A stretch of 64,000 nucleotides of DNA from Apium graveolens (GCF_009905375.1 NC_133650.1:142677296-142741295); one strand, 5' to 3'; counted from the stretch's first letter, positions 35,434 to 48,253 are shown. Program-made: numbers and translations. The notes: a model not told the origin generated them from the sequence alone.

Positions 35434-38142
35434 TTCGGGATCTCCAATAATTAAGTCAGGTGTATGTGATTTGGTCCACTTCCTTGCAGATTGATGTTGA
35501 TTTCTAGAACTGGATCCTCCCCCATGATCCATGTTGTCTGCATCAGCATTTTCTGATGCTCCCCCTGTAGTTATGCTCTATGAGACTTCAGAATTTGACT
35601 TGGATCCTTCAGGATTTGAAGTATCAGAGATTCCAGAATTATTAGAATTTGGCTCATCAGTACTAGGTGAATCAGAGCTTCATGATGCTTCTTGAGAGTC
35701 TTGAAATGTGGTAGGATCTTCAGCTTGCTCCCCCTGGACAGGTGCATTTTCCTTTGGAGTTGTTACCACAGATTCAATGATATCAGTACTTCCATGTTCA
35801 GAGTTTAAGTCATCAGAATTTACAGAATCAGAATTTAAGTCCATTTTCAAATCTCAGTTGATCGTGATCATTGAAATCTTCAAGTCCAGTAATCTTCTTA
35901 TCATCAACAGATACATTGATAGATTCCATAACAACCCTTGTTCTTAAATTGTAGACTCTGAAGGCTTTTGTGGAAAGTGGATATCCAACAAAGATTCCTT
36001 CATCAGCTTTTAGATCAAATTTTGACAGCTGCTCAGGATGAGTCTTAAGAACAAAACACTTGCAACCAAATACATGAAAGTATTTCAGATTTGGCTTCTT
36101 TTTCTTCACCATCTCATATGGTGTTTTTCCTTGCTTGTTTATGAGTGTTGCATTCTGTGTAAAACAAGTAGTCTGCACAGCTTGAGCCCAAAAGTAGGTT
36201 GGCAGCTTTGCTTCATCAAGCATAGTTCGTACAGCTTCAATGAGAGTCATGTTCTTTCTTTCTACAACTCCATTTTGCTGTGGAGTTCCAGGTGCAGAAA
36301 ATTCCTGTTTAATTCCATGCTCTTTGCAGAACTCTTCCATGATTGAATTCTTAAACTCAGTGCCATTATCACTTCTTATAATTTTAACAGAATCTTTGAC
36401 CAACTTATCCAGCTGTCTGACATGATCAGTTAAAGTAAATGCAGTTTCGTTCTTCTTGTGCAAGAAGTACACCCAAATCTACCTTGTGAACTCATCCACT
36501 ATAACCATACCATATTTCTTCTATACAATAGACATGACATTGACTGGACCAAATAGATCAACATACAGTAAGTGATAAGGCTCAAGAATTGATGACTCAG
36601 TTTTGCTATTGAAAGAAGATTTTCTTTGTTTTGCGTTTTAACATGAATCACAAAGGCCATCTGGAGCATATACTGATTATGGAAATCCTCTCACGAGATC
36701 TTTCTTTACAAGCTCATTTATGTTGTTGAAGTTTAAATGAGAGAATCTTTTATGCCAATTCCAGCTTTCTTCAATTGAAGCTCTACTCAACAGATAGATT
36801 GCAGAACCATCAGAACTTGTTGAAAGTCTGGCTTCATAAATGTTACCATGTCTGTATCCTTTCAGAACCACTTTGCCTATAGAATTTCTTACAACTTCAC
36901 AGTGTTCTTCAAAGAAATCCACATGATAACCTCTATCACAGATTCAACTCAAACTCAGCAGATTGTGTTTATGTCCTGAGATAAGAGCTACTGTTTCAAT
37001 GATGACATTCCCAATATTAATATTGCCATATCCCAGAGTTTTTCCCATGTTGCCATCTCCATAAGAAACTCCTGGGCCAGATTTCTCCACAAAGTCTGAG
37101 AGCAGGGCTTTATTTCCAGTCATATGTCCTGCACATCCACTATCCCGTACTAGGATGTTTTTCCTGTTGCCCAGCAATCATGAAGACCACTAGTGGTTAG
37201 TTTTAAGGACCCAGACTTGCTTAGATCTTTTGGCCTTTTTAAGTTTGTTAGCATTTGCAGCGGATTTAATATCAGAGTTTATGCTAACATGCTTTTTATC
37301 AGAACTTATATCAGACTTTCATCAGACTTTACACTAGAAGGAATTAAGGCAACTTTCTTCAAAGAAGGTTTTATTTGATAATAATCATAGTACAAACTAT
37401 GATATTCCTTACAAGTATAAATGGAATGCCATAAACTACCACAATGAAAACAAGGATTTTGTGGCTTAAACCTAATAGACTGGCTCTTAACTCCTGACTT
37501 AGGATGTTAAGAGTTTATATTCTTATTCTTCCTGTAAAAAGAAGCAAGATGGTTAGAGTTTCCACAGTTACAATATTTCTTTCTAGGAGCATTAGGAACA
37601 GGCATATATTTATTGCTTTTATTCACACCTTCCTTTCCATTCCTATTTTTCCTAGCTGCCTTAACCTTGTTGACATTCCTTATTTCTTTCAGCTTATGCT
37701 TAAGCTCCTTCTTAGTCACTAAGCCTATGTTGACTTCAGCTGGTTTATCCTGTTCTAATTTGTCAGAAGTTGACTTCTCCTTAACTTTTGTCACAGATTC
37801 TTTCATCTTTTCAGAATCAGACTTTATAGTTTTAGCTACAAACTTAACATGATTTACCTTTGGCTTAACAGTTTGTTTAACAACAATTGGCTCAATTTGT
37901 TCAGTTCCTTTTTCACTTTTGTCATCTCCATAACCTAAACCCTCTTTCCAGTTTGCACTACTTCATAAATTCTGAGTTGTTCTGCCAGAGTTAGTCCAAG
38001 TCCTAATAATCTCTTTTTCTTTTTCTAACTCAGTTTTGAGAGATTTATTCAATTTTAGCAATTCATCTCTAACATAAAAAGCAACATCTTTCTCTCTCTG
38101 AGTTTGATGGAACATAACTAACTCTTTTTCTAAATACTCATT
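35429..38142 (-). pseudogene. Copia-B gag-pol fragment (gag end, protease, integrase)
   Basis: Read on the minus strand from 38142 this gives the last part of gag (NEYLEKELVMFHQTQ, KTELEKEKEIIRTWTNSG), zinc knuckles near 37570-37530 and 37450-37405, the protease motif (DSGCAGHMTGNKALLSDF) near 37145-37085, and the integrase core (IIRSDNGTEF, QQNGVVERKN, FWAQAVQT) at about 36480-35990. It then enters the Ser/Asp-rich linker and joins the RT piece at 21340. Stops and frameshifts break it at many points, including the gag/protease pair at 37190-37192 and 37178-37180. It is closest to copia-D (roughly 95-97% by eye in integrase), clearly closer than to copia-C. The 5' end is cut by copia-A at 38143. 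Confidence 0.85.
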
Positions 38143-38736
38143 TGTTAGGTCACATACACAATGTAGAGGGGGTGAATACAGTGTATAGTACAATCAAATC
38201 GAACTTTAATAACTCAAGTAACAGAAAAAAAACTTTATTGAAACAATAAACTCTGTTACAGTATGGAACTGTTACCTCTCAGTGATGAACAAATATCACG
38301 AGAGCTGCTAGGGTTACAATGAATAATCTTCTCGAATATGATAACACTTTTAGTGTAAACCCTATGTCTGTGTTTATATACTACACAGTTACAAGATAAT
38401 CGCTAATTGATATGGAATATAATTCTGCTTCCTAAAATATATCAATCAGATATCTTTTCTTCCAAGTATTCTATTATTCATAGAATTCCTTCTTCATGCA
38501 TATCTCTTCTTATGTTTATCTCGATCTTCTTTCCTTTAATCAGCTGTTGTCCTTATCTGAACGTCCTTCAGTACTTAAGTTCTGATATCCATCTTCTGAT
38601 GATTATCTCCTGATAATATAAGTACTGATATCCTTAAGTCCTGACTTCCAGTAAGTACTGAATTATCCTGTTTAAATAAGATCTGAAAACTAAACATAAA
38701 TCATATTAGCCATGACATTATTAAATATATCTAATA
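38143..38736 (-). repeat. Copia-A 3' LTR, 594 bp
   Basis: On the minus strand the LTR runs from about 38736 (ending base changed, TATTAG instead of TGTTAG) to 38143 with GTGTATGTGACCTAACA-type end sequence. It has TATATAAA at 38373-38380 (complement). The flanking pentamer AATGA (38138-38142, complement) lies in copia-B gag and is the expected target duplication. Confidence 0.88.
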
Positions 38737-38746
38737 ATCTCCCCCA
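38737..38746 (-). other. Polypurine tract of copia-A
   Basis: The complement reads TGGGGGAGAT directly before the LTR, one base different from copia-1. Confidence 0.75.
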
Positions 38747-38940
38747 ACTTGTAAATTAGCATAATATACAAGTTTAACAGATATTTGATGATGTCAAAAA
38801 CATTAAGTACAAATGCATGAGAATTAGACTAGATAACTACAACTTACAGTCCTTAAAGCTTTACCAGTCTTTAACTTCTGATAACAACTTCAGTCTGTAT
38901 TCATATCAGAATTTAAGTAGTTGTAGATCTTGACTTGGCT

Positions 38941-39608
38941 TCATCTTCTAATCTTTCTAATGTCAGGAGTTGTTCTGAGATAGTTCTTCAACAAACATCT
39001 CTCAGCATATCTAAGTTCATCAATCATCCTCCTTTTAGCATCTTTAAGTTCTGCAGTATCTTCACCAATTTGAAAGATTGCAGCCCTGAGATCATTAATT
39101 CTAGCTTTTCTTATATCCTGATCCAGTCTGATCAAATATGCCTTATCAGACTCAAGATTGAATTCCACAGCCCTGTAACCCAGAAAGGTAGTTATAATCT
39201 TGGCAGTGTTGGGCTTCATTTCAACTATATCACCCTTGTGATCTCTGTACTTTGGAAGATATGTGATGTCAGACTTAACAGAATAAAGCCTTTTCTGTCT
39301 CTGAATCTGATTCTTCAAATAGTTTGCAGCACTTTCTGTTATTTTGTCATTCACTTGAAGTAAGAATAATACATGCTCCAGTTCTTTAAAATACTTCAAT
39401 GGAATGACATTTTCCCTTATATGATAAACCCTACCATCTGTCATGAAGTACAACAAGATGTGTTCTTTCAAGTAGGTATGGTAAACCATTTGTACAGATT
39501 CCAGTTGATTCAATCTCTCAGGAGTTGCTCCAATACCTAGTTCACTTAAGGAAGTTGGATCATTGGTAGTGTTATGTATTCTTCTTTCATCAGCACTTCC
39601 CAATCCAG
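38941..39608 (-). pseudogene. C-terminal part of the copia-A extra ORF
   Basis: About 221 codons, open to the TGA at 38941-38943, correspond to the last region of the long extra ORF at 12556-13218. I count about 22 amino-acid differences, roughly 90% identity, and no indel. Conserved blocks are GIGATPERLNQLE, EHILLYFMTD, NTAKIITTFLGYRAVEFN and RRMIDELRYAERCLLKNYL. The upstream part of the ORF, all of the small ORF and most of pol are missing, removed by a deletion that joins this point to the gypsy-2 LTR. Confidence 0.8.
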
Positions 39609-39615
39609 TTTTATC
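39609..39615. other. Deletion junction with 7-bp microhomology (TTTTATC)
   Basis: The bases TTTTATC are shared by the copia extra ORF (compare 12543-12555, complement) and the gypsy-2 LTR (48960-48966). To the left the sequence follows copia, to the right it follows the LTR. The junction is visible by comparing 39601-39630 with both intact copies. Confidence 0.8.
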
Positions 39616-42600
39616 AAGGGATTATAGATCAACTTGAAACACTGGAAATATGACACTAAATCTCAGGGCCATGATCCACTAGACTTTACTATATTAGGGT
39701 AATTGAGAGGTTTCCATAAACAAGAACTTTGACAAGGAAATTGAGCAAGGCTATTGGATAATATGAAAGAGTAATGCCAAACTAGGCTTAAAGCAATGGT
39801 TGTAGACAAGGTATAGGTATTAGAACATCAAGAAGATAAGCATCACTGGTTCCAATAGGATAGAGGTGTTAAAATATAAAGAAAGTGATCATCAGCTCAA
39901 GATATAACAGGGTATCAAGCTTTTAGGGTAAGGATAGGGTTATCAAACAATCATGAATGAATTTAAGAAATGATTGGCTTTTAGGTATCAAGATAAAGTT
40001 TCTATCGAGGTTATTTCAAGAGTTGAATCCAAGCATCAGGGTGCAATATTAAGATTTCTCAGGGATCAATAGCATGATAATCAAAAGGATCAATAAGGTA
40101 TTATAACAAATCTCTATTTTATCATGGCATTAAACTATCATGAAAGACTTTTGAACTACTTGCAATACGTACTCGAGGGTTCATGGCATCTCTATGTAAC
40201 TCAAAGATAAACAAAAGATACGCTTGATTTAAATATATCAAAATGACTCAGGATAATTACATCGATATATATATGAACTGTTTACAGTAAATACGAAGGT
40301 CAAGTTGAATCACTTGCCTTGAGATAGACTGGTCTGGTCTGACTGGTAGGAGCAACAACTGGAGCTTCACTCGACTTTTATGGCAAGTTTTCCCTCGTCT
40401 CGAGATCCTACATAAATAATAATAATCCTCATTATAATATATTCTTACCATCTTAACCTATTTACAACCCGAAATTAAACATGGATGGCACTTAGGCCTA
40501 TACGCACTTAATTCATATCCACCATTATATTTTCAAATGTACACACGTAGCCACATAATCACATATCATATATTAATACCAAATAACATCATATACACCA
40601 TAATGCCACACTAGGCTTGGATGATCTCGACTCACCACTTAAGTCACTTGGTCGCTAACTAAACAAAGTCTTCAAATTTGGGCTTCCTAACTCAATGTGC
40701 CTTTCCTAAATTATCCAAAACCTATTGACCCTCACTTGTGCCTTTTTCTCTACTGACCTTATACTATCTTACAACTATGGTGGTTGACCTAATACTCACT
40801 TCTAAGTGTTCTAAAACTATGTGATAAGTGAAAGTGCTCACTGGTGCAAATTTCAGAATGGTAACTAAGGTTTCTTGAGTGCATTAGACACTCTTAAACT
40901 ACAAGTTTTTCTTCAAAATTTTTACACAAGACTCTCCTGACCTAAGGGCATCTCACAAGCTTGATGTGGCTCAAAGGCCTGGCTTGGGCCTTCTTGGGAC
41001 TAAGCTAAAAGTCCAAGGTTCCCCTGTTTTTCTGGGCAGAAAATGCCCTGACTTGAATTAACTTGTGACACATGGTTCTAGCTCATATCCTATGAACTAT
41101 GGTTGGAAAAACTTCTCTGACATACCCTCTAACTAAGGCCCAATTGGGCCTAATGAGGGCCTACCCATGACATGGCCAAATCTCCCTATTTCTAAGTTGC
41201 AACAAAACTGTCCCCTGCTGGACAGATTTTGTTATTCTACTTGTGCACCTAACCAAATGACATGCAAACCTCCAACCAACTCCTAAAACCTATTATATAC
41301 TCCCCATACTAACTTCTGGTAGCTTGGGCCTCAAAGTGCACATCAATGACATGGTCAAAACTCACTCTAAACCTCAGGGTATTAAACTGATTTTTCTGCA
41401 GAAACTATAACTCTCATTTTTCCAAGGTTTTGACTTGACAACTCAACTAACAAAAACTCAATACTTAAACCAAGACTTATACATGGTAATCTACTGAACT
41501 AACTCCTTTATTCTCAAAATAACATTGGGTGAGATCATTCATGCCTAAAAACAACAACATGCAACTAAATATATAACATGCAACTCATGGAAAGCACATA
41601 ACAAGATTTCGGCTAGGCATAAAGTTGTAAATGCTTGCAAAATCGACTTGCACCTAATACTTATCCTTAATAATTATGAAATATAACTCCTTTTAAGTAT
41701 TAATAAGAAATTCATCATGGAAACAATCTATTTAAGCACATCTATTTCGAATTTTATAGATAACAACATGATTTCGAAAAGAATAGCATGCAAAACATGG
41801 TTGATCATCATTTTAATGTCTTAAAACTAGCATGCATAGCTAAACATAAATTTATAATGAGATTTCAGTAGCATGCAAAGGATTTTAAAGCATGATATCT
41901 CCATAAAACACTTAGTTAGCACATATACATAATATATCTCATAGAGAGCTCTTGAATTCACAAGAATCAAGAGTTTCTCTTTGAAGATCACACAAAACTA
42001 CACATGCAACCATGAAACTTCATCTTCCAAATCACAAAACTCTTGGGAAGTATATAAAATAAATGTAGGTGAAAGAATTACACTAGGGAAGATGAGAAAT
42101 GGAATGAAAAATGGAAGGGAGTGGGGGAAATGGGGTTCGGCCGAGAGCAAAAGGGAGGGAGGGGAAGAGAGAAATTTTTGTGGTGTGTTGGAGTGTGAAA
42201 TGATGAATGACTTCTCTCCACTTTGATTTGTTTATTTTATGCTATTTGGTTGACAAGTAATGAGTGGAAGTGAGAACTTACAAAAATGTCTCTTGGCTAA
42301 AGTTAGGCCATTTTGCATGCAAGGCTAAGGTAGTAATTTGGTAATAATCAAATGAGTTAGTGTGGTTGGAAAAGTCTTATTTGCCCTTTGAGAGAATAGA
42401 AAGAGAGTTTGCATGCAAGGTTATTCATGTAATTTGATAATTATAACAAATAAAATTTGTAAAGATTTATTTTTATAAAATAAAATACAAGTTCAAAAAT
42501 TATAAAATTTATACCATAAATTAACTTGTATTTTTAGAGACTTTATAAAATCATTTTCAAAATTTGTGATCAAAATGCCTTTTAAAAGAAGATTTTTCCA

Positions 42601-42799
42601 AAGCTTAGAATATTCCTTATAAATCAAAAATAAAGAAATTAAATAAACTCTTGCTTTGAAAAATCATATACTACCCAAAGCAAATTTATAATGCAGAAAT
42701 TTTCACTCACACAAACGTACAATCATTGAACATATTTTCATTTAACTTAATATTATACCAAATTCACAAATAATATTATATAAAATGCCGGTCGTAACA
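39616..42799 (-). repeat. Gypsy-2 3' LTR, truncated
   Basis: It is colinear with 48967-52150 at a constant offset of 9351 bp. About 706 bp of the terminal end (the equivalent of 48254-48959) is missing, lost in the deletion that ends at 39609-39615. Confidence 0.9.
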
Positions 42800-42812
42800 T
42801 CCTCTCCCCCTT
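42800..42812 (-). other. Polypurine tract of gypsy-2
   Basis: The complement reads AAGGGGGAGAGGA directly before the 3' LTR start TGTTACGACC. Confidence 0.85.
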
Positions 42813-42833
42813 AAGGGATTCTGTCCCCAGAAT

Positions 42834-45800
42834 CTAAGAGAACAGATGAGGATACCGGGAACGCATATCAGACTCTAACTCCCAAGTTGACTTTTCGACC
42901 TTAGGGTTCTTCCAAAGTACTTTTACTAACTTTACTGACTTATTTCTAAGACTCTTTACTTGCCAGTCGAGTATTTTAACCGGTTGCTCCACAAATGACA
43001 GGTCTGCCTGAATTTCTACGGGTTCATATTCTATCACATGGCTAGTGTCAGGATTATATTTCTTAAGTAACGACACATGGAACACGTTATGCACATGCCG
43101 ATACTGAGGTGGTAAGGCCAACTCGTAGGCCACCTTTCCTACTTGACTCAAAATCTCAAAAGGACCTATGTATCTAGGTGCTAACTTTCCTTTCTTGCCA
43201 TATCTCATCAACCCTTTCCTAGGTGACACCTTTAGCAACACAGCTTCGTCAATTTGGAATTGAACATCCTTACGCGCTGGATCCGCATACTTCCTCTGTC
43301 TATCTTGAGCAGCAAGCAACCTTTTCTGAATTAACTTGACTGAGTCATGCAACTGTTGTACCAATTCTGAGCCGATAATTCTTCCTTCTCCTACTTCATC
43401 CCAACTTGTTGGTGATCTACATTTTCGCCCGTACAAAGCTTCATATGGTGGCATGCCGATACTGGAATGATAGCTGTTGTTATATGAGAATTCAATCAAT
43501 GGCAGGTGGTCGTCCCAACTTCCTGCAAAATCGATTGCATAACTGCGCAACATGTCTTCGATTGTTTGAATCATCCTTTCGCTCTGACCATCAGTCTGCG
43601 GGTGATACGCCGTGCTCATATTCAACTTCGTGCCAAGACATTCCTGGAATTGCTTCCAGAATCTCGAGTTAAATCGGGGATCTCTGTCTGAAACTATTGA
43701 TACGGGTACTCCATGCCTTAATACGATTTCGTGCACATACAGATGAACCAACTTGTCCAGTGACGACTTCTCATTTATTGGAAGGAAATGCGCCGACTTC
43801 GTAAGACGATCAATTATAACCCATATTGCGTCATGTCCGGATTTTGTTCGCGGTAGTCCTACTATAAAGTCCATAGCGATATTTTCCCATTTCCATTCTG
43901 GAATCTTCAGGGGCTGAATTAATCCGCTTGGTCGTTGATGTTCTGCCTTTACTTTCTGACAAGTATAACACTTCGCAACCCATTCTGCCACGTCTCGCTT
44001 CATATTTGGCCACCAAAAGTTCTTCTTTAATTCTTAATACATCTTGGTGCTTCCCGGGTGGATTGAAAATTTCGAATGGTGGGCTTCATGGAGGATCTTA
44101 TTCTTTAATTCAGGTACATGAGGAATCCATATTCTGGATGAAAACCTTAGTATTCCTTGCTCATCCCTTTTAGTATTAATCTCTTCTCCAGATAACTGAT
44201 TTTTCTCTTTTTCCATTACTTCCTCTTGACACTTCTTTATCTTTTCCATTAGTGTTGGCTGAAAGGTCATTGCACGACAAACTTCTTTGACTTTCCCATA
44301 AGCACAAAGTTCCAATTCAAATTTTCCGATTTCTTCAGATAACTCTTTTGATGTTATCATCATATTCAATCTCTCCTTCCGACTCAGCGCATCGGCCACT
44401 ACGTTCGCCTTTCCAGGATGGTAATTTATCGAACAGTCATAGTCCTTGATCAATTCCAGCCATCTCCTCTGCCTCATATTGAGCTCTTTCTGAGTAAAAA
44501 TGTACTTTAAACTCTTGTGATCCGTGTAGATTTCACACTTCTCTCCATAGAGATAGTGTCTCCAAATCTTGAGTGCGAACACTATGGCGGCTAGTTCCAA
44601 GTCATGCGTCGGATACTTTAACTCGTGCGGCTTCAACTGTCTTGACGCATATGCTATTACCTTACTGTGTTGCATCAACATACAACCCAAACCCTTATGT
44701 GAAGCGTCGCTGAATATTACAAAATTCCCTTGATCATCTGGAAGTACCAACACCGGAGCTGTTACCAACTTCTGTTTTAACTCTTGAAAGCTATTTTCAC
44801 ATTCTGCACTCCATTCAAACTTTTGATTCTTTCTGGTTAACTTGGTCAATGGCGTGGCGATCTTCGAGAAATCCTTGACGAATCTTCTATAGTATCCGGC
44901 CAATCCTAGAAAACTTCGCACTTCCGTAGGAGTCTTTGGCCTCTCCCAACTCATAACTGCCTCAATCTTCGCCGGATCCACTTTAACTCCCTCATTTCCA
45001 ATAACATGCCCCAAAAATTGAACTTCCTTTAACCAAAACTCACATTTGGTAAACTTGGCATACAACTTCTCTTGTCCGAGTATCTCCAATGCTATCCAGA
45101 GGTGCTGCATATGTTCTTCTTCCGACTTAGAATAAATAAGGATGTCATCAACAAATACCACGACAAATTTATCCAAATACTTCTTAAATACTCGATTCAT
45201 CAGATCCATAAATGCGGCCGGAGCGTTGGTCAATCCAAACGGCATTACTAGGAATTCATAATGCCCATATCTGGTCCTAAATGCGGTCTTGGGAATATCT
45301 TCTTCCTTGATCTTTAATTGATGGTATCCCGATCTCAAATCAATCTTCGAAAAGCATTTTGCTCCCTTTAACTGATCAAAAAGGTCATCTATCCTTGGTA
45401 GCGGGTAGCGGTTCTTGATCGTTACTTTATTCAACTCCCGGTAATCTATGCATAGACGCATACTCCCATCTTTCTTCTTCACAAAGAGAACAGGTGCTCC
45501 CCATGGCGACGTACTTGGTCGTATCACTCCCTTATCCAATAATTCTTGTAGCTGGCTCGCCAACTCTTTCATTTCTGCTGGTGCCATCCTATACGGAGCC
45601 TTTGAAACTGGTTCCGTGCCTGGAGCAAGGTTGATCTCGAACTCAATTTGTCGATCTGGTGGTAAGCCTGGTAGTTCGTCGGGAAACACATCGGGGAACT
45701 CATTAACTACAGGAATATCTTCCATGCTGGGGCTGCCTCTCTCTGAATCCACTACATATGCTAGGAATGACTCACAACCTTTTCTAAGTAACTTCTTAGC

Positions 45801-47447
45801 CTGAATAATTGTAAGAAATAGTTGCCCTTGCCTCTGCCCCTTAAATACTACCTTCTCTCCACCCTTCGTCTTTAAATACACTCTCTTGGTCTTACAATTT
45901 ATCTGAGCGCTATTCTCTCCTAACCAATCCATTCCTAAAATTATATCAAACTCTCCCAGCTTGAAGAGTATCAAGTCGGCTGAGAACTTATATCCCGAAA
46001 TATCAATCTCACATTTTGGACAAAATTGATTCACAGGAATCTTCTCTTGGTTCGCAATTACCACATTTACTACCTCACTCATAACCGTTTTATCACATTG
46101 GAGCTTATCAACAAAAGATTCTGATATGAAAGATCTTGTTGCTCCCGAATCAATCAATACTTTAGCTTTGACATTATTGAGTAAAAGTGTACCTGCTATC
46201 ACCTCAGAATTCTGAACAGCATCTTTCATCTTTAGATCAAATATCCTTGCTGTTGCTTGCGGGGTTGGTACGGGTGGTGGAGGTAATGCCAATACCTCAG
46301 CTGGCATGCTTGCACTGGTACTTGCCACGTTCATCAGAGCTCTGACTGGTCCTGTTGCCTTACACTCCCTAGCCATGTGTCCAGTCTTCCCACACTTGTA
46401 ACACGTAACTCCTGGCTTCGGCATCTTGCACTCGTTTTCCAAATGTCCCTTCTGATTGCACCTATAACAGGTCATACTCAGCTTATTGCATACTCCGGGG
46501 TGCCTTCTTCCACAGTGCTTGCATTCTGGCCTCTGGAACCTATTTTCTCCAACTTGCCCTTGGCTTGCCTGATTGTTCCCTTTTGATTCTTGCCTTTTGC
46601 CCAAATTTCCCTTCCTTTGAAAATTTCCGCCCTTCTGGAAACCAATCCTCTTTACATTCCGATCTTGCGAACTTCTAGCTTCAGACTTTTCTCCATAAAA
46701 TGGAACCTTCCTCTTCTTGTTATCCCTCTCTTTCCTTGACTGCATCCCATTATTCTCAATCAGAGCAGCTTTCTGTACTACTCCCGCATAAGTTTCAAGC
46801 TCAAACATAGCCACCCTATCTCTGATCCAAGGCTCCAATCCTTGCTGAAATTTCTTTGCTTTTTCCTCCTCAGTGCTGGTATACTTTGTCACAAACCTTG
46901 ACAACTCAGTGAACTTCTTCTCATACTCTAATACAGTCATGTTCCCTTGCTTCAACTCAAGAAATTTTAGCTCCATCTGATTCTGCATGTACTTAGGGTA
47001 ATACTTGTCCAGAAATAACTTTTTAAATCTCTCCCAAGAAACCTGCTGAGTGACTTCCATAGCTTTTACTGATTCCCACCAATAGATGACTTCTCCCTTC
47101 AAGAAGTAAGTGGCATACGGCGTCTTCTGATCGTCTCCTAACTGTACCAACTCAAAAGCCCTTTCCATCTCCTTGATCCAGGTGTTTGCTATCACTGGAT
47201 CAGTGGTATCATGAAATACAGGTGGATTCACATTCTGAAAAGCTTTGAAAGTGACAATTTGTCTAGGTGGTACTGGTGGTTCAGGTGGTTGGTGTGGCTC
47301 ACGGTTATCTTGGTTTTCAATTCATTGTTGAAGGGTTAGTTGTTGTTGAGCTATAGCATTGGTTTGCTGTTGCAAGGTTTCCAGTAGTCGAAGAATATTT
47401 GGGTCTGTGGTGAAGGTGGTTGTTGGGTTCTTCTTTTTGGGAGGCAT
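42834..47447 (-). pseudogene. Gypsy-2 gag-pol with chromodomain, two stops
   Basis: One frame of 1,538 codons runs from ATG 47447 (MPPKKKNP) to TAG 42834-42836. It is interrupted by TGA at 47322-47324 (after 41 codons) and TAA at 44034-44036 (integrase zinc region, MY-stop-ELKK). Gag core residues are about 70-240. Three zinc knuckles lie near 309-362 ([40 protein letters not shown]). The protease motif IDSGA is at about 432-436. RT carries [10 protein letters not shown], RNase H carries [10 protein letters not shown], and integrase has DRDPRF and TDGQSERMIQ. A chromodomain (LVKVLWKNPKVEKSTWE) ends the protein. Between stops the longest open part is 1,065 codons. Confidence 0.92.
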
Positions 47448-47759
47448 GATCCTGAAATAAGAGTTGTGTCATAACAAATATGAATGATAAAATGATTCGA
47501 GGGTATCGCATGGCATTCTCATTTACATATGGGGTCAAGTTTCCAAATTAAGCAGATATGATGATAAAAACATAAAATAACAGTTGAGAGCAAATGGAAC
47601 AATAGCACATAATTATTGAAATTTTTAAAGGTCACAGTACATAGGATTGGGACATAGTCTGATTCTAGGAATAACAGGCTTATTTAAAGGAAAGACGGAA
47701 ACAACTGGGGATTCCATAGAGTCTGATAGTACAACAACATGAAAGGTAAATGGAAAGAA
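47448..47759 (-). other. Spacer between leader ORF and gag of gypsy-2
   Basis: 312 bp of leader sequence with no ORF or RNA gene that I can support. Confidence 0.5.
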
Positions 47760-48116
47760 CTAAGGCTCCACTCCATCTGAACGGGGCTTGGTAGTCTTTT
47801 CCTCTCGAAGCGTCTTCACAATGCTCTGGAGCTCATCCGCCACCATCTGAATGACATACTGGCTGGTACGGTCCCGGTGTGCTGGCATCTCCTCAAGCTT
47901 AGTGTTGACGTACTGAACCAAGGTCTTAAGTCTCGCAATTATCTGCTCCTTGGGCTTCTCTTCGTAGTTTCGGCTGTCCGGATACACGTTCTTCAGTCGG
48001 TCTATCAGTCGGTCGTACTTGCCCTGAAGCATGTCGAACTCGCGCCTCAACTCAGCATATACGGAGAAAGCAATAGTGTCGTCCGACGCAGAGGATGACG
48101 AGGAATGCGCCCTTTG
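47760..48116 (-). CDS. Gypsy-2 leader ORF between primer site and gag (about 118 aa)
   Basis: A minus-strand frame of about 118 codons ends at TAG 47760-47762. Coding-like, Ser/Asp-rich sequence (HSSSSSASDD) begins at 48116 right after TTATTGGTTGTCAG, which looks like a 3' splice site. Upstream of that point the DNA is AT-rich and closes with TAA. There is no ATG before the Met of REFDMLQGKYD, so the first exon or a non-AUG start would be needed. The body is helical and charged (DMLQGKYDRLIDRLKN, VNTKLEEMPAHRDR). I do not recognise it. It occupies the same place as the 237-aa ORF of gypsy-1 but is not evidently homologous. Confidence 0.45.
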   Translation of the reverse strand, partial: QRAHSSSSSASDDTIAFSVYAELRREFDMLQGKYDRLIDRLKNVYPDSRNYEEKPKEQIIARLKTLVQYVNTKLEEMPAHRDRTSQYVIQMVADELQSIVKTLREEKTTKPRSDGVEP

Positions 48117-48236
48117 CTGACAACCAATAAGAGGAGTATTAATAATAATTTACTTAACCTACTCTCTCGCATAATATCTATAACCTACACACAAATCCTA
48201 TAACCTATTTGGGCTGTCCAGGGACTCTAAACCGTA

Positions 48237-48248
48237 GCTCTGATACCA
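48237..48248 (-). other. Primer-binding site of gypsy-2
   Basis: The complement reads TGGTATCAGAGC five bases after the 5' LTR end; initiator-methionine tRNA type. Confidence 0.92.
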
Positions 48249-48253
48249 AAACC

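Noticed and set aside
41981..42226. An 81-codon ORF repeated at 51332-51577
   Set aside because: It is antisense inside the gypsy-2 LTR; the repetition is the LTR pair, not a gene family.
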